Of a DNA stretch of 63,784 nucleotides, positions 9,749 to 18,436 are shown in pieces. Both the position numbers and the translations under genes were made by a program. Under the pieces are notes generated by a model. The model had not been told where the DNA came from. It saw only the letters and a program-made list of their open reading frames with translations, and did no database searches. This DNA is from an uncultured Eubacteriales bacterium. GTDB taxonomy: Bacteria; Bacillota; Clostridia; Lachnospirales; Lachnospiraceae. Position 1 is the stretch's first letter, and each line of letters opens with the position of its first letter. The DNA lies in the NCBI GenBank assembly GCA_949292785.1, contig CASFBK010000017.1, positions 1-63,784 on the forward strand. Direction: 5' to 3'.

Positions 9749-9806
9749 AATCTGATATGTTTCAAAAAATGCTTATATTTACCTTGAAATGCCTCAAAAG
9801 TATAAT
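9749..9806 (+). promoter_or_regulatory. Promoter and candidate activator site of the maltodextrin importer operon
   Basis: A perfect TATAAT (9801-9806) lies 17 bp after a weak -35 (TTTACC, 9778-9783). AATCTGATAT (9749-9758) sits 52 bp upstream of the -10. This ten-mer also occurs exactly in the GH16 promoter at 26774. A weaker copy, ATGCTTATAT, lies 20 bp downstream (9769-9778). A poor -35 with tandem upstream half-sites suggests activation by an AraC-type DNA-binding domain; the YesN-like regulator at 15193 is the local candidate. This assignment is inference. Confidence 0.6.
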
Positions 9807-9862
9807 TAAATCATCAGATAAGTAGTCTGAGTCAGAAGAAATTATAATAGGAGGAAGTAGTA

Positions 9863-11167
9863 ATGAAAAAGAAACTTGTTACATTATTGTTAGTTTCTGC
9901 TATGGCAATCGGAACATTAGCTGGATGTGGTTCTGATAAAAACGCAGGAACAAATAGCGACAAGAACACAACTGACAACACAGAAGCAGGTGATGAAGGA
10001 GATGACGGAGAAGTAAAGGATGTTACTTTGAAGGTATGGGCTCCTGAAAACCAGATTCAGACCGGAACAATCGAAGCTATGGAAAAATCTTTCCAGGAAG
10101 CTCATCCGGAATGGAATATTACATGGACAACAGAAACTCAGGGTGAAGATACAGCAAAAGATGCTATCTTAAATGACGTAACAACAGCAGCAGATGTTTA
10201 CTTCTTTGCAAATGACCAGTTACCAGCATTAGCTGACGCTGGAGCAATCGCAAAATTAGGTGGAACAACAGAAGAAATGGTTAAAACAACCATGTCTGAA
10301 GCAGTTGTTGATACTGTAACTTATAACGATGCTATCTATGCAATTCCATTTACACATAATACATTCTTTATGTTCTATGATAAGACTTTATTAGATGAAA
10401 ATGATATTACATCTTTAGATGCTATCGTAGCAAAAGAAACAGGAGACGGTGTTTATAACTTCATGTTCGATTCCGCAGGTGGATGGAAATTAGCTGCTTG
10501 GTTCTATGGCGCAGGCAACACCATCTATGGTGAAGACGGAACAGATGCAGCAGCAGGCTGTGACTGGAACAATGAAACAGGTCTTGCAGTTACTAACTAT
10601 TTAATTGACTTAATCAACAATCCTAAGGTTGCATTTGCTGATACCGCACCAGCAGTTGACGAGTTAGCTGGAGAGCATAAGATTGGTGCTTGGTTCGATG
10701 GTTCCTGGAACTATGACTTATACAAAGGCGTTTTAGGTGATGACCTTGGTGTAGCAGTTATTCCTACCTATACTCTGAACGGTGAAGAAGTTCAGCTGAA
10801 AGGTTTCTACGGAAGCAAGTGTATCGGTGTTAATCCACAGTCTGCTAACCCAGAAGTAGCAGTAGCATTCGCAGCTTACTTAGGAAGCGAAGAAATGCAG
10901 TTACAGAGATATCAGGAGACCGCTCAGGTTCCTACCAACAGCGCTCTTGCTGATACAGACGAAATCAAAGCAGATGAAGTTGCATCTGTAATCATTAAAG
11001 AAGCAGATGTTGCATCCGTAGCACAGCCAGTAAGTACTGCATTCGCAAATAACTTCTGGACAAATGTAAGCGGATTTGCTACAGAAATCTCTACTGGAGA
11101 CTTCAACCACGATAATGCTCAGGAGAAGCTTGATACTTTTGTAAGCACTATGGTCGTAGAAGAATAA
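9863..11167 (+). CDS. Maltodextrin-type ABC transporter substrate-binding lipoprotein
   Basis: A 434-residue family 1 extracellular solute-binding protein (MalE/MdxE type). A lipoprotein signal peptide ends at Cys22 in the lipobox LAGC, followed by an acidic, Asn/Thr-rich linker. The mature part begins VTLKVWAPENQ, and the segment KIGAWFDGSWNYDLYKG near residues 272-288 fits the maltose-binding fold. AGGAGG lies before the ATG. It is first in an operon with two permeases and a lipoprotein amylase, within a starch locus, so maltodextrin is the likely ligand. A strong intercistronic hairpin follows, consistent with binding protein being made in excess over permease. Ligand specificity is inferred from context. 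Confidence 0.92.
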   Translation: MKKKLVTLLLVSAMAIGTLAGCGSDKNAGTNSDKNTTDNTEAGDEGDDGEVKDVTLKVWAPENQIQTGTIEAMEKSFQEAHPEWNITWTTETQGEDTAKDAILNDVTTAADVYFFANDQLPALADAGAIAKLGGTTEEMVKTTMSEAVVDTVTYNDAIYAIPFTHNTFFMFYDKTLLDENDITSLDAIVAKETGDGVYNFMFDSAGGWKLAAWFYGAGNTIYGEDGTDAAAGCDWNNETGLAVTNYLIDLINNPKVAFADTAPAVDELAGEHKIGAWFDGSWNYDLYKGVLGDDLGVAVIPTYTLNGEEVQLKGFYGSKCIGVNPQSANPEVAVAFAAYLGSEEMQLQRYQETAQVPTNSALADTDEIKADEVASVIIKEADVASVAQPVSTAFANNFWTNVSGFATEISTGDFNHDNAQEKLDTFVSTMVVEE

Positions 11168-11195
11168 TATCGTAGAAGCAATTATTACTGGTGGA

Positions 11196-11223
11196 TGTCC
11201 CCAAATAAAGTTATTTGGGGACA
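11196..11223 (+). terminator. Intercistronic stem-loop between binding-protein and permease genes
   Basis: GTCCCCAAATAA (11197-11208) pairs perfectly with TTATTTGGGGAC (11211-11222), extended by T11196-A11223, around a 2-nt loop. There is no T-run, so it is better read as an mRNA-stabilising or attenuating element than a full terminator. Comparable stem-loops occupy the same position in the other two importer operons. Confidence 0.7.
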
Positions 11224-11252
11224 CTCGCTTGTATACATAGAAGGAGTAATCG

Positions 11253-12638
11253 ATGGCAAAGAGAAAAGAAAAAGCTCCCAAAATTGTGCTGAAGGATGAA
11301 ATTACCACCAAAAATGCGTGGTTGTATGGAAACTGGCAGACCAGATTATCCCTGATAATTATGGGTTTTGGTAATTTTGTAAATAAGCAGATTATTCAGG
11401 GACTGATTTATTTAGCAATTGAAATTTTATATATTTTCTATATGGTTACCACTGGAATTGGAACCATCAAAGACTTTATTACACTTGGAACAGTAGCTCA
11501 GCAGGAAGTCTTTAATGAAAGCACCCAGATGTATGAGTATATTGTGGGTGACAACTCCATGTTATGTCTTTTGTATGGTGTTGTAACGATATTTATTACT
11601 GTATTTTTTGTAGTGGCAATGTGTACTTCTATGAGAAGCGCATATGAAAGTCAGGTAAAGGTTCAGAATGGAACAAAGCCATTGAACTTTGTGGAGACTT
11701 TAAGAAGTTTGAAGCAGCAGAAGCTTCAGTCATCAATGTTGTCTTTCCCGGTTCTTGGAATTGTGTTATTTAATATACTTCCGACAACATTTATGATTTT
11801 AATTGCATTTACTAACTATGACAAAGATCACCAGACTCCAGGAAATTTATTCCATTGGGTCGGTTTTGAAAATTTCCAGAAAATGTTTGCAAGCGGAGGT
11901 CGTTTGGCACATACTTTCTGGCCGGTATTGAGCTGGACTTTGATTTGGGCAGTGTTTGCAACAGTAACCTCTTTCCTGTTAGGATTAATACTTGCGATTG
12001 TAATTAACAGAAAGGGAACCAGATTTAAGCCGTTCTGGAGATTTATATTTGTATTATCTATTGCGGTACCGCAGTTCGTATCGTTGTTGACTATGAGAAC
12101 CATCTTCCATGCAAGTGGTCCTGTGAATATTCTTTTAAAGAATGCGGGAATTATAACGGATTCTATTCCATTTTGGCAGGATGGAACCCTTGCGAAGGTA
12201 ATGATTATTTTAATAAATATCTGGATTGGTGTTCCTTACACCATGCTTCAGACCACAGGTATTTTGCAGAATATACCCCAGGATCTTTATGAAGCAGCAG
12301 ATGTGGATGGAGCAGGTCCGGTAATAAAATTCTTTAAGATTACGTTGCCATATATCATGTTTGTAATGACACCGTATCTGATTACACAGTTTACTGGAAA
12401 CATTAACAACTTCAATGTAATTTACTTATTAAGCGGTGGTGGTCCGGAACGTTTGGATTACTATTATGCAGGAGAGACGGATTTGCTGATTACCTGGTTG
12501 TATAAGGTTACGATTACCAATAAGGATTTCAATATAGGTGCAGTTATTAGTATTTTAATCTTTATACTTATGGCTATATTTGCATTGGTTACCTACCGTC
12601 ACACCGGTTCATATAAAGATGAGGAGGCGTTCCAGTAA
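11253..12638 (+). CDS. Maltodextrin ABC transporter permease, MalF/MdxF type
   Basis: A 461-residue permease, longer than the usual 290-residue sugar permease because of an N-terminal extension with extra membrane helices. This resembles MalF/MdxF, which have eight helices. The cytoplasmic coupling loop is visible as EAADVDGAGPVIKFFKITLP. It would form the channel with the MalG-type protein downstream and receive maltodextrins from the lipoprotein encoded upstream. GAAGGAG precedes the ATG. The next gene starts one base after its stop. No ATPase gene is nearby, so a shared MsmX-like subunit is presumed. Confidence 0.92.
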   Translation: MAKRKEKAPKIVLKDEITTKNAWLYGNWQTRLSLIIMGFGNFVNKQIIQGLIYLAIEILYIFYMVTTGIGTIKDFITLGTVAQQEVFNESTQMYEYIVGDNSMLCLLYGVVTIFITVFFVVAMCTSMRSAYESQVKVQNGTKPLNFVETLRSLKQQKLQSSMLSFPVLGIVLFNILPTTFMILIAFTNYDKDHQTPGNLFHWVGFENFQKMFASGGRLAHTFWPVLSWTLIWAVFATVTSFLLGLILAIVINRKGTRFKPFWRFIFVLSIAVPQFVSLLTMRTIFHASGPVNILLKNAGIITDSIPFWQDGTLAKVMIILINIWIGVPYTMLQTTGILQNIPQDLYEAADVDGAGPVIKFFKITLPYIMFVMTPYLITQFTGNINNFNVIYLLSGGGPERLDYYYAGETDLLITWLYKVTITNKDFNIGAVISILIFILMAIFALVTYRHTGSYKDEEAFQ

Positions 12639-12639
12639 A

Positions 12640-13491
12640 ATGAAAAAAAAGAGATTTATAACCAACAGTATCGTACATGTGATATTGGCTATTTTAGGAG
12701 CTGTCTGGGTACTGCCTATTTTATATGTTATATTAACATCTTTTAGAAAAGAGGGCGGTACTTATAAGACTTATATTATTCCAAAGGAATTTACTTTGGA
12801 TAATTACAAAGCTCTTTGGGAAGCAGCAGGAACATTGGATTATAAGAAATGGTTCCTGAATACCCTTATCGTTGCGCTGGCAAGCTGTATTATAGCAGCA
12901 TTCCTTACCGTATGCGTTGCTTATGTTATGTCCAGACTTCGTTTTAAGATGAGAAAACCATTTATGAATATAGCAATGGTTTTGGGATTATTCCCGGGAT
13001 TCATGTCCATGATTGCTATCTACTATATTTTAAAAGGCTTCAACCTTTTAGAGACCGGACAGTTAAAACTGTTCGCTCTGGTCCTAGTGTATTCGGGAGG
13101 CGCCGGGCTTGGTTTCCTTGTCGCGAAGGGATTCTTTGATACCATTCCAAAGAGTCTTGACGAAGCAGCATATATTGACGGTGCAACCAAATGGGATGTA
13201 TTTACCAAGATTACAATCCCGTTATCCAAACCAATTATTGTCTACACTGTATTAACTGCATTTATGGGACCATGGGTAGACTACATTTTTGCAAAGGTTA
13301 TCTTAGGTCAGGACAGAGACCATTACACCATTGCAATCGGACTATGGACCATGTTGGAGAAGGAATTTGAGAAATACTATTATACCCAGTTCTTTGCAGG
13401 TTGTGTGGTTATCTCGATACCAATCGCCATCCTTTTCCTTCTGACACAGAAGTGCTATACGGAAACTGTCGGTGGAGCAGTAAAAGGTTAA
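12640..13491 (+). CDS. Maltodextrin ABC transporter permease, MalG/MdxG type
   Basis: A 283-residue permease with about six transmembrane helices and the coupling-loop motif DEAAYIDGATKWDVFTKITI. The C-terminus GGAVKG resembles MalG ends. An upstream in-frame codon at 12580 lies inside the malF-like gene. I chose the ATG at 12640 because the protein then begins MKKKRFITNSIV and GAGGAGG (12621-12627) precedes it. It directly follows the MalF-type gene and is followed after two bases by the lipoprotein amylase gene, so all are one transcript. Confidence 0.93.
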   Translation: MKKKRFITNSIVHVILAILGAVWVLPILYVILTSFRKEGGTYKTYIIPKEFTLDNYKALWEAAGTLDYKKWFLNTLIVALASCIIAAFLTVCVAYVMSRLRFKMRKPFMNIAMVLGLFPGFMSMIAIYYILKGFNLLETGQLKLFALVLVYSGGAGLGFLVAKGFFDTIPKSLDEAAYIDGATKWDVFTKITIPLSKPIIVYTVLTAFMGPWVDYIFAKVILGQDRDHYTIAIGLWTMLEKEFEKYYYTQFFAGCVVISIPIAILFLLTQKCYTETVGGAVKG

Positions 13492-13493
13492 AA

Positions 13494-15101
13494 ATGAAAA
13501 GAAAGAACAAGTGGTTTGTAGTGGTACTTGCCGTGCTTGTAATGATTAGTGGCTGTGGGGAAGATACTTCTTCACAGCCATTAAATGTTATAGATGACAA
13601 TTACCGGAATTATTATGAAATATTTGTGGGTTCCTTTTATGACAGTAATGGCGATGGAGTCGGGGACTTGCAGGGGGTTATTGAAAAATTAGATTATATA
13701 AATGATGGTGATGATGAAACAGACACAGACCTTGGATTTAATGGAATCTGGCTGATGCCGATTATGCCATCGGACAGCTATCATAAGTATGACGTAAAGG
13801 ATTATTACAGTATAGATGAAGCTTATGGTACTATGGAGGACATGGAACAGCTCATAGAGGAATGTCATAAACGAGGAATCAATATAATTATTGATTATGT
13901 ATTTAACCATACTTCTGCAAGCCATCCATGGTTTGAGGAAGCCTGTAATTATCTTGAGGCATTACCGGAGGGAGCAGAACCGGATGCAGCAGAATGTAAA
14001 TATGTCAATTATTACAATTTTGCCCGGGATAAGGAAGGTGTTAGTACCTGGCATCAGGTGGGAAACAGTGAATGGTACTATGAATGTGTATTCTGGGACC
14101 AGATGCCGGATTTAAATCTGGGAGATGGGGAGCTTAGAAAAGACCTGGAAGCTGTTGCAGCATTTTGGCTGGAAAAAGGTGTGGATGGGTTCCGTCTGGA
14201 TGCGGCTAAGGAATATTATTCTGGACAGCCGGATAAAAATGTGGAAGTTCTGTCATGGTTTACAAACTATGTGAAAAGTGTGGATAAAGATGCTTATATT
14301 GTAGGAGAAGTGTGGGAAAATTCAGGAATTATTGCTCAGTACTACGCCAGCGGAGTTACAAGCTTGTTTGATTTCCCCATGTCTCAGTATAATGGAAAGA
14401 TTGTAGAGACGACCAAGGGAATAAAAAGCAGCTCCGAGAAAAATTATACAGAATCATTAGAAAGCATAGACAGTAAGTATCGGGCACAGAACCCGGCGTA
14501 TATTGACGCACCCTTTATCAGTAATCATGATACCACGAGAGTCGGAGCGCAGCTCTATTATAATGAGGACCAGATGAAATATGCAGCAGGTCTTTTACTG
14601 ACACAAAGCGGCAGTCCTTTTGTATACTATGGCGAAGAAATCGGAATGGCAAGCAGCGGAGATAAAGATGAAAACAAACGTCTTGCTATGTATTGGTCTG
14701 ATACGGATACAGAGGGAATTACCAATAATCCATCCGGAGCAGATAAGGTGGAACAGAAATTTGCACCGGTAGATGAGCAGATGGAAGACGAAAATTCGAT
14801 TTATAATTATTACAAGAAGGCAGTACGGATTCGTAATACTTATCCGGAAATTGCAAGAGGAACCATTCATGCAGTATCCGGTATTACACAGGAAAATATT
14901 TCTGCCATGACAAAAACATGGAATGACGAGACCATTGGAATTATTTATAATTCTTCCGCTGAGGAGGCGACAGTGTCTTTGAAAGACATGGAAATGGAGA
15001 ATATGTCTGTTTGTAATTATCTTACTGTGGACGGCAGTGAGGTTACCTCTTCGAAAGAAGAAATAAAAATGCCAGCATATTCTATTGTTTTTTTGAAATA
15101 A
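13494..15101 (+). CDS. Lipoprotein GH13 alpha-amylase/alpha-glucosidase
   Basis: A 535-residue GH13 enzyme tethered to the outer face of the membrane. The signal peptide ends in lipobox MISGC (Cys21). The barrel starts YYEIFVGSFYDSNGDGVGDLQG. Catalytic residues are D236 (in DGFRLDAAK), E272 (in VGEVWE) and D346 (in SNHDTTR). The DSNGDGVGDL-type loop resembles calcium-binding loops of oligo-1,6-glucosidase/alpha-amylase subfamilies. I moved the start from 13401 to 13494, where the lipoprotein signal starts and AAGG precedes it. It lies at the end of the importer operon. The likely role is trimming maltodextrins at the membrane next to the importer. Confidence 0.92.
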   Translation: MKRKNKWFVVVLAVLVMISGCGEDTSSQPLNVIDDNYRNYYEIFVGSFYDSNGDGVGDLQGVIEKLDYINDGDDETDTDLGFNGIWLMPIMPSDSYHKYDVKDYYSIDEAYGTMEDMEQLIEECHKRGINIIIDYVFNHTSASHPWFEEACNYLEALPEGAEPDAAECKYVNYYNFARDKEGVSTWHQVGNSEWYYECVFWDQMPDLNLGDGELRKDLEAVAAFWLEKGVDGFRLDAAKEYYSGQPDKNVEVLSWFTNYVKSVDKDAYIVGEVWENSGIIAQYYASGVTSLFDFPMSQYNGKIVETTKGIKSSSEKNYTESLESIDSKYRAQNPAYIDAPFISNHDTTRVGAQLYYNEDQMKYAAGLLLTQSGSPFVYYGEEIGMASSGDKDENKRLAMYWSDTDTEGITNNPSGADKVEQKFAPVDEQMEDENSIYNYYKKAVRIRNTYPEIARGTIHAVSGITQENISAMTKTWNDETIGIIYNSSAEEATVSLKDMEMENMSVCNYLTVDGSEVTSSKEEIKMPAYSIVFLK

Positions 15102-15130
15102 AGCAATTATAATGATATTATCTATTCTTT

Positions 15131-15155
15131 TGGCGGTGCTATAGTAGTACCGCCA
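15131..15155 (+). terminator. Short hairpin between the lipoprotein amylase and the response regulator
   Basis: TGGCGGT (15131-15137) pairs with ACCGCCA (15149-15155). There is no T-run downstream on the plus strand, so it could be a partial terminator or processing site before the two-component genes. Confidence 0.4.
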
Positions 15156-15192
15156 GTGAGTCGTGTATAAATAACGGAAAGGTGATATCATT

Positions 15193-16761
15193 ATGTATCA
15201 TATCTTAATTGTAGATGATGAAAAAATTGAAAGAAGAGGAATACAATTCCTATTAAAGCAGATTGATGTAGAGTGGGAAATAGAGGAAGCTGCAAATGGG
15301 AGAGATGCGTTAGAACTGTTGAAGCAGAAACGGTTCGATATAATGTTGACCGATATAAAAATGCCTTTTATGGACGGATTGCAATTAATAGAAGAAGCAT
15401 TAAAGCTGGATTCTGAGATGAAATGTGTTATTTTCAGCGGATATGGGGAATTTGAATATGCAAGAAAGGCATTATCTTTTCGTGTAGTAGATTATATGTT
15501 AAAGCCGGTAGAACCGGAAGCATTTGAAAAATTAATAAAGAAAATTATTTCTCAGATGGAAAGCCGGAAGCGTTCCAAGGAGATTACCCAAAAAGGATTA
15601 AGCTATGTAAAGGAACATGCGCTGTATGGACTTTTGAATGGAAAATCCGTAGAAGAGGTAAAAAAAGAATCCGGAGAACTGGTGGATATCGGAGAATTTA
15701 AAGATATAAAGTGTTTATTATTGATGGAGTTTGGAAAAGACTTTTTCAGTAAAACAGAGGTAGGGTTTAAAAAGGAAATTTTACAGGTTGCAGGAGAAGA
15801 CGGAGTTTACTTAAATCTCAATCCACAGCAGTCTGTACTGTTATTGGGGTATGATGAAGCGGGGGATGTAAAAACAATAGCGCAGTCTGTCATAAACTAT
15901 ATTAAGGAAACGTATAACGAAGATTGTTTTATCGCGGTTGTTGGCGTTATTACAGAGGTGGGAAATCTGGAAAAGGCGTATAACGAAGCGGAGCTTTTAA
16001 TGGAATCCCGTTTTTATCAGCCGGAACGCCAGATTTATTTCCCGGATAGTGAAGATGTAATCGGGGATGAATCAGAACATTCGAATGATGATACCTTGAT
16101 GAAACAGATGAAACAGGATATTCGGATGAAGGATATTGCAGGACTCAGAGAGCATTTCGAACGTTTATGCAACAAGTATCGGAATAAGACCGATTTTTCA
16201 CAGATTTATATTAAGTTTGTGTTTTCTAATCTATTAAAGGATATCTACAGCAGTATGTCTAAGATGGATGAAACACAGCTCAACGAGGATATTACCCGGT
16301 TATATAGCGTCACCGATTTTAAGACCATTATGGATATGGTAAATCTAAATATCGACCGTCTGGAAGAGAACTTCGGAACCAGTCCGTCTGTTCTTCATCG
16401 GGAGATTGAAACGGTAAAACAATACATATATGAGCATTACAGTGAAGAGCTTAGTGTAGATGCATTGGCGCAAAGTGTTTATATGGCACCGAGTTATTTA
16501 AGTCATGTGTTTAAAAAAGAAACCGGACAGAATATCAGTAAGTTTATTAAGACGTATCGTATGGAGAAGGCAAGAGAGATGTTGGAAAGTACCCATAACA
16601 AAATTGTAAATATCAGTTATGCGGTCGGATATCCCAATGTATCGTATTTTTGTCAGAGTTTTCGGGAATATTTTGGAATCAGTCCTCAGAAGTACAGAAG
16701 CCAGGGGGAAGTAAATGAAGAAGATATACCGTTGGAGCAAAAATCTGAAATTGCGGAATAA
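15193..16761 (+). CDS. YesN-like response regulator with AraC DNA-binding domain
   Basis: A 522-residue transcriptional regulator. The N-terminal receiver domain (1-125) has the acidic pair D8/D9, phosphoacceptor D54 (in MLTDIKMP) and the conserved Lys in MLKPVEP. A middle region of about 250 residues follows, then an AraC-type double helix-turn-helix (about 410-507) containing APSYLSHVFKKETG and NVSYFCQSFREYFG. This is the YesN class that pairs with YesM kinases and controls sugar genes in Firmicutes. The kinase gene overlaps its end by 47 nt. It is the natural candidate regulator of the starch locus around it. The kinase signal and DNA target are inferred. Confidence 0.93.
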   Translation: MYHILIVDDEKIERRGIQFLLKQIDVEWEIEEAANGRDALELLKQKRFDIMLTDIKMPFMDGLQLIEEALKLDSEMKCVIFSGYGEFEYARKALSFRVVDYMLKPVEPEAFEKLIKKIISQMESRKRSKEITQKGLSYVKEHALYGLLNGKSVEEVKKESGELVDIGEFKDIKCLLLMEFGKDFFSKTEVGFKKEILQVAGEDGVYLNLNPQQSVLLLGYDEAGDVKTIAQSVINYIKETYNEDCFIAVVGVITEVGNLEKAYNEAELLMESRFYQPERQIYFPDSEDVIGDESEHSNDDTLMKQMKQDIRMKDIAGLREHFERLCNKYRNKTDFSQIYIKFVFSNLLKDIYSSMSKMDETQLNEDITRLYSVTDFKTIMDMVNLNIDRLEENFGTSPSVLHREIETVKQYIYEHYSEELSVDALAQSVYMAPSYLSHVFKKETGQNISKFIKTYRMEKAREMLESTHNKIVNISYAVGYPNVSYFCQSFREYFGISPQKYRSQGEVNEEDIPLEQKSEIAE

Positions 16762-18436
16762 AATATATCTCATTTATCTGGCAGCGGGGCTTTTGCCCAT
16801 GCTGGTAGTAGGGATATACTGCTATCATTTTGTAAATCAACTGCTTGTAGAGCGTGAAGTCAAGAATCTGCAAAATAGTCTGAATCAGGCAATGACTGTA
16901 GTAGACAACCAGTTGACCATTTATGAGAATATGTCTGACTACCTTGCCTTTAATCAGGCAATTTTACAGACGGTATCTTATCCTTACGAGGATAATTACT
17001 ATGAAATGTATAATCAGTTTAGTACAGTGTTCGACCCTATGGTAACATCTTTGAAATACCTGCACAGTGATATTAAGCAGGTTACGATTTATGCCCGAAA
17101 TGATATTGAACGACATGATACCACTTTGGCACCTATCACAGATATTGAGGAGGAACCTTGGTTTCAGGAAATATCTTCTAATAATAAAATCTTATGGGTA
17201 ATCAATAAAAATGCAAAAAAAGTATTCTGCGTAAGGAAAATGCCGGAGCTTCAGGGGGAAGCAGGCGTTATTTATGTTGAAGTAGATTATGATAAGCTGT
17301 TTGAGCCATTTACCCAGATTCTGGATGAAAACTACGGCGTATATGTGCAGGAAAAGGATAAAATGGTGTTTTCTTACAATATCTTTGATGAATCCTATAA
17401 TAAGATGGATTTTAGTGAGGAGAATATTACCTCCCTAAAGACTTCCGATGATTCGGAATTTATCTTTGTAGATTGTGATTCGAAGAGTCAGATAGGATTT
17501 CATGTGGGAATGTATCGTCCTGCCTCTCAGATTGAAGCAACCATTCGTCCTATGACCATGGGTATGGTATTGATATGTGTAATAAGTATGATTGCAGCAA
17601 GTCTGTTGTTGAAGCAGTTCACCAGCGTAATTGTAAAAAACATAGAAAAGCTTACCCGGAATATGAAAGAGGTAAAAAAGGGAAACCTGGAAGTAACCGT
17701 AACAAGTGATTCCAAAGATGAAATCGGAGAATTGATACAGGGCTTTGAGGAAATGGTAGAGCGGATTAAGACCTTGATCGAAGAGGTATATGAAGGTAAG
17801 ATTTCCTTGAAGGAATATGAGATGAAAGCGCTTCAGGCACAGATTAATCCGCACTTTTTATATAACAGTCTGTCATTGATTAACTGGAAAGCAATCGAAG
17901 CAGATGAAAAGGATATCAGTAAGATTACATTGGCGCTTTCTAAGTTTTATCGCACTGCGTTAAATAAGGGAAATAGTGTGATGCCTTTGCAGGATGAAAT
18001 CAGTAATGTAAAGTCTTATCTTGATATTCAGTTGATGATGCATGATTATGAATTTGATGTAGAGATAGATATTGATGAAAGCATGTATTATTATGATACG
18101 CCAAATCTTATTTTACAGCCGCTGATTGAAAATGCCATTGACCATGGAATTGACTTAAAGACCGAGGGAAGAGGGAAAATTATAATTCGCGGATGGAGTG
18201 AGGGAGAAACGATGTATCTGTCTGTTGAGGATAATGGGGTAGGCATGGATGAAGAGGTGGCGCAGAATATCTTAACTAAGAAATCTAAGGGATATGGGGT
18301 AAGAAATGTAAATGAACGAATCAAGCTGACCTATGGGGCAGAATATGGTCTTACAATAGAAAGTAAAGAGGGGAAGGGGACTAAGATTATCGTAAAGATT
18401 CCGATTATAATTCGGAAAGGGGGACTAAACCTATGA
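16715..18436 (+). CDS. YesM-like sensor histidine kinase
   Basis: A 573-residue membrane sensor kinase. The first helix is near residues 18-38, an extracellular sensor domain spans about 40-278, and a second helix is near 278-300. A HAMP domain follows, then a His_kinase module with phospho-His H380 (in INPHFLYNSLSLINW). The ATPase domain contains LILQPLIENAIDHGI and DNGVGMDEE. The ATG at 16715 has GGGGGA six bases upstream and overlaps the regulator gene by 47 nt. Its own stop overlaps the next gene, a solute-binding lipoprotein, by 4 nt. It probably senses starch-derived sugar outside the cell, perhaps through that lipoprotein. Confidence 0.93.
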   Translation: MKKIYRWSKNLKLRNKIYLIYLAAGLLPMLVVGIYCYHFVNQLLVEREVKNLQNSLNQAMTVVDNQLTIYENMSDYLAFNQAILQTVSYPYEDNYYEMYNQFSTVFDPMVTSLKYLHSDIKQVTIYARNDIERHDTTLAPITDIEEEPWFQEISSNNKILWVINKNAKKVFCVRKMPELQGEAGVIYVEVDYDKLFEPFTQILDENYGVYVQEKDKMVFSYNIFDESYNKMDFSEENITSLKTSDDSEFIFVDCDSKSQIGFHVGMYRPASQIEATIRPMTMGMVLICVISMIAASLLLKQFTSVIVKNIEKLTRNMKEVKKGNLEVTVTSDSKDEIGELIQGFEEMVERIKTLIEEVYEGKISLKEYEMKALQAQINPHFLYNSLSLINWKAIEADEKDISKITLALSKFYRTALNKGNSVMPLQDEISNVKSYLDIQLMMHDYEFDVEIDIDESMYYYDTPNLILQPLIENAIDHGIDLKTEGRGKIIIRGWSEGETMYLSVEDNGVGMDEEVAQNILTKKSKGYGVRNVNERIKLTYGAEYGLTIESKEGKGTKIIVKIPIIIRKGGLNL

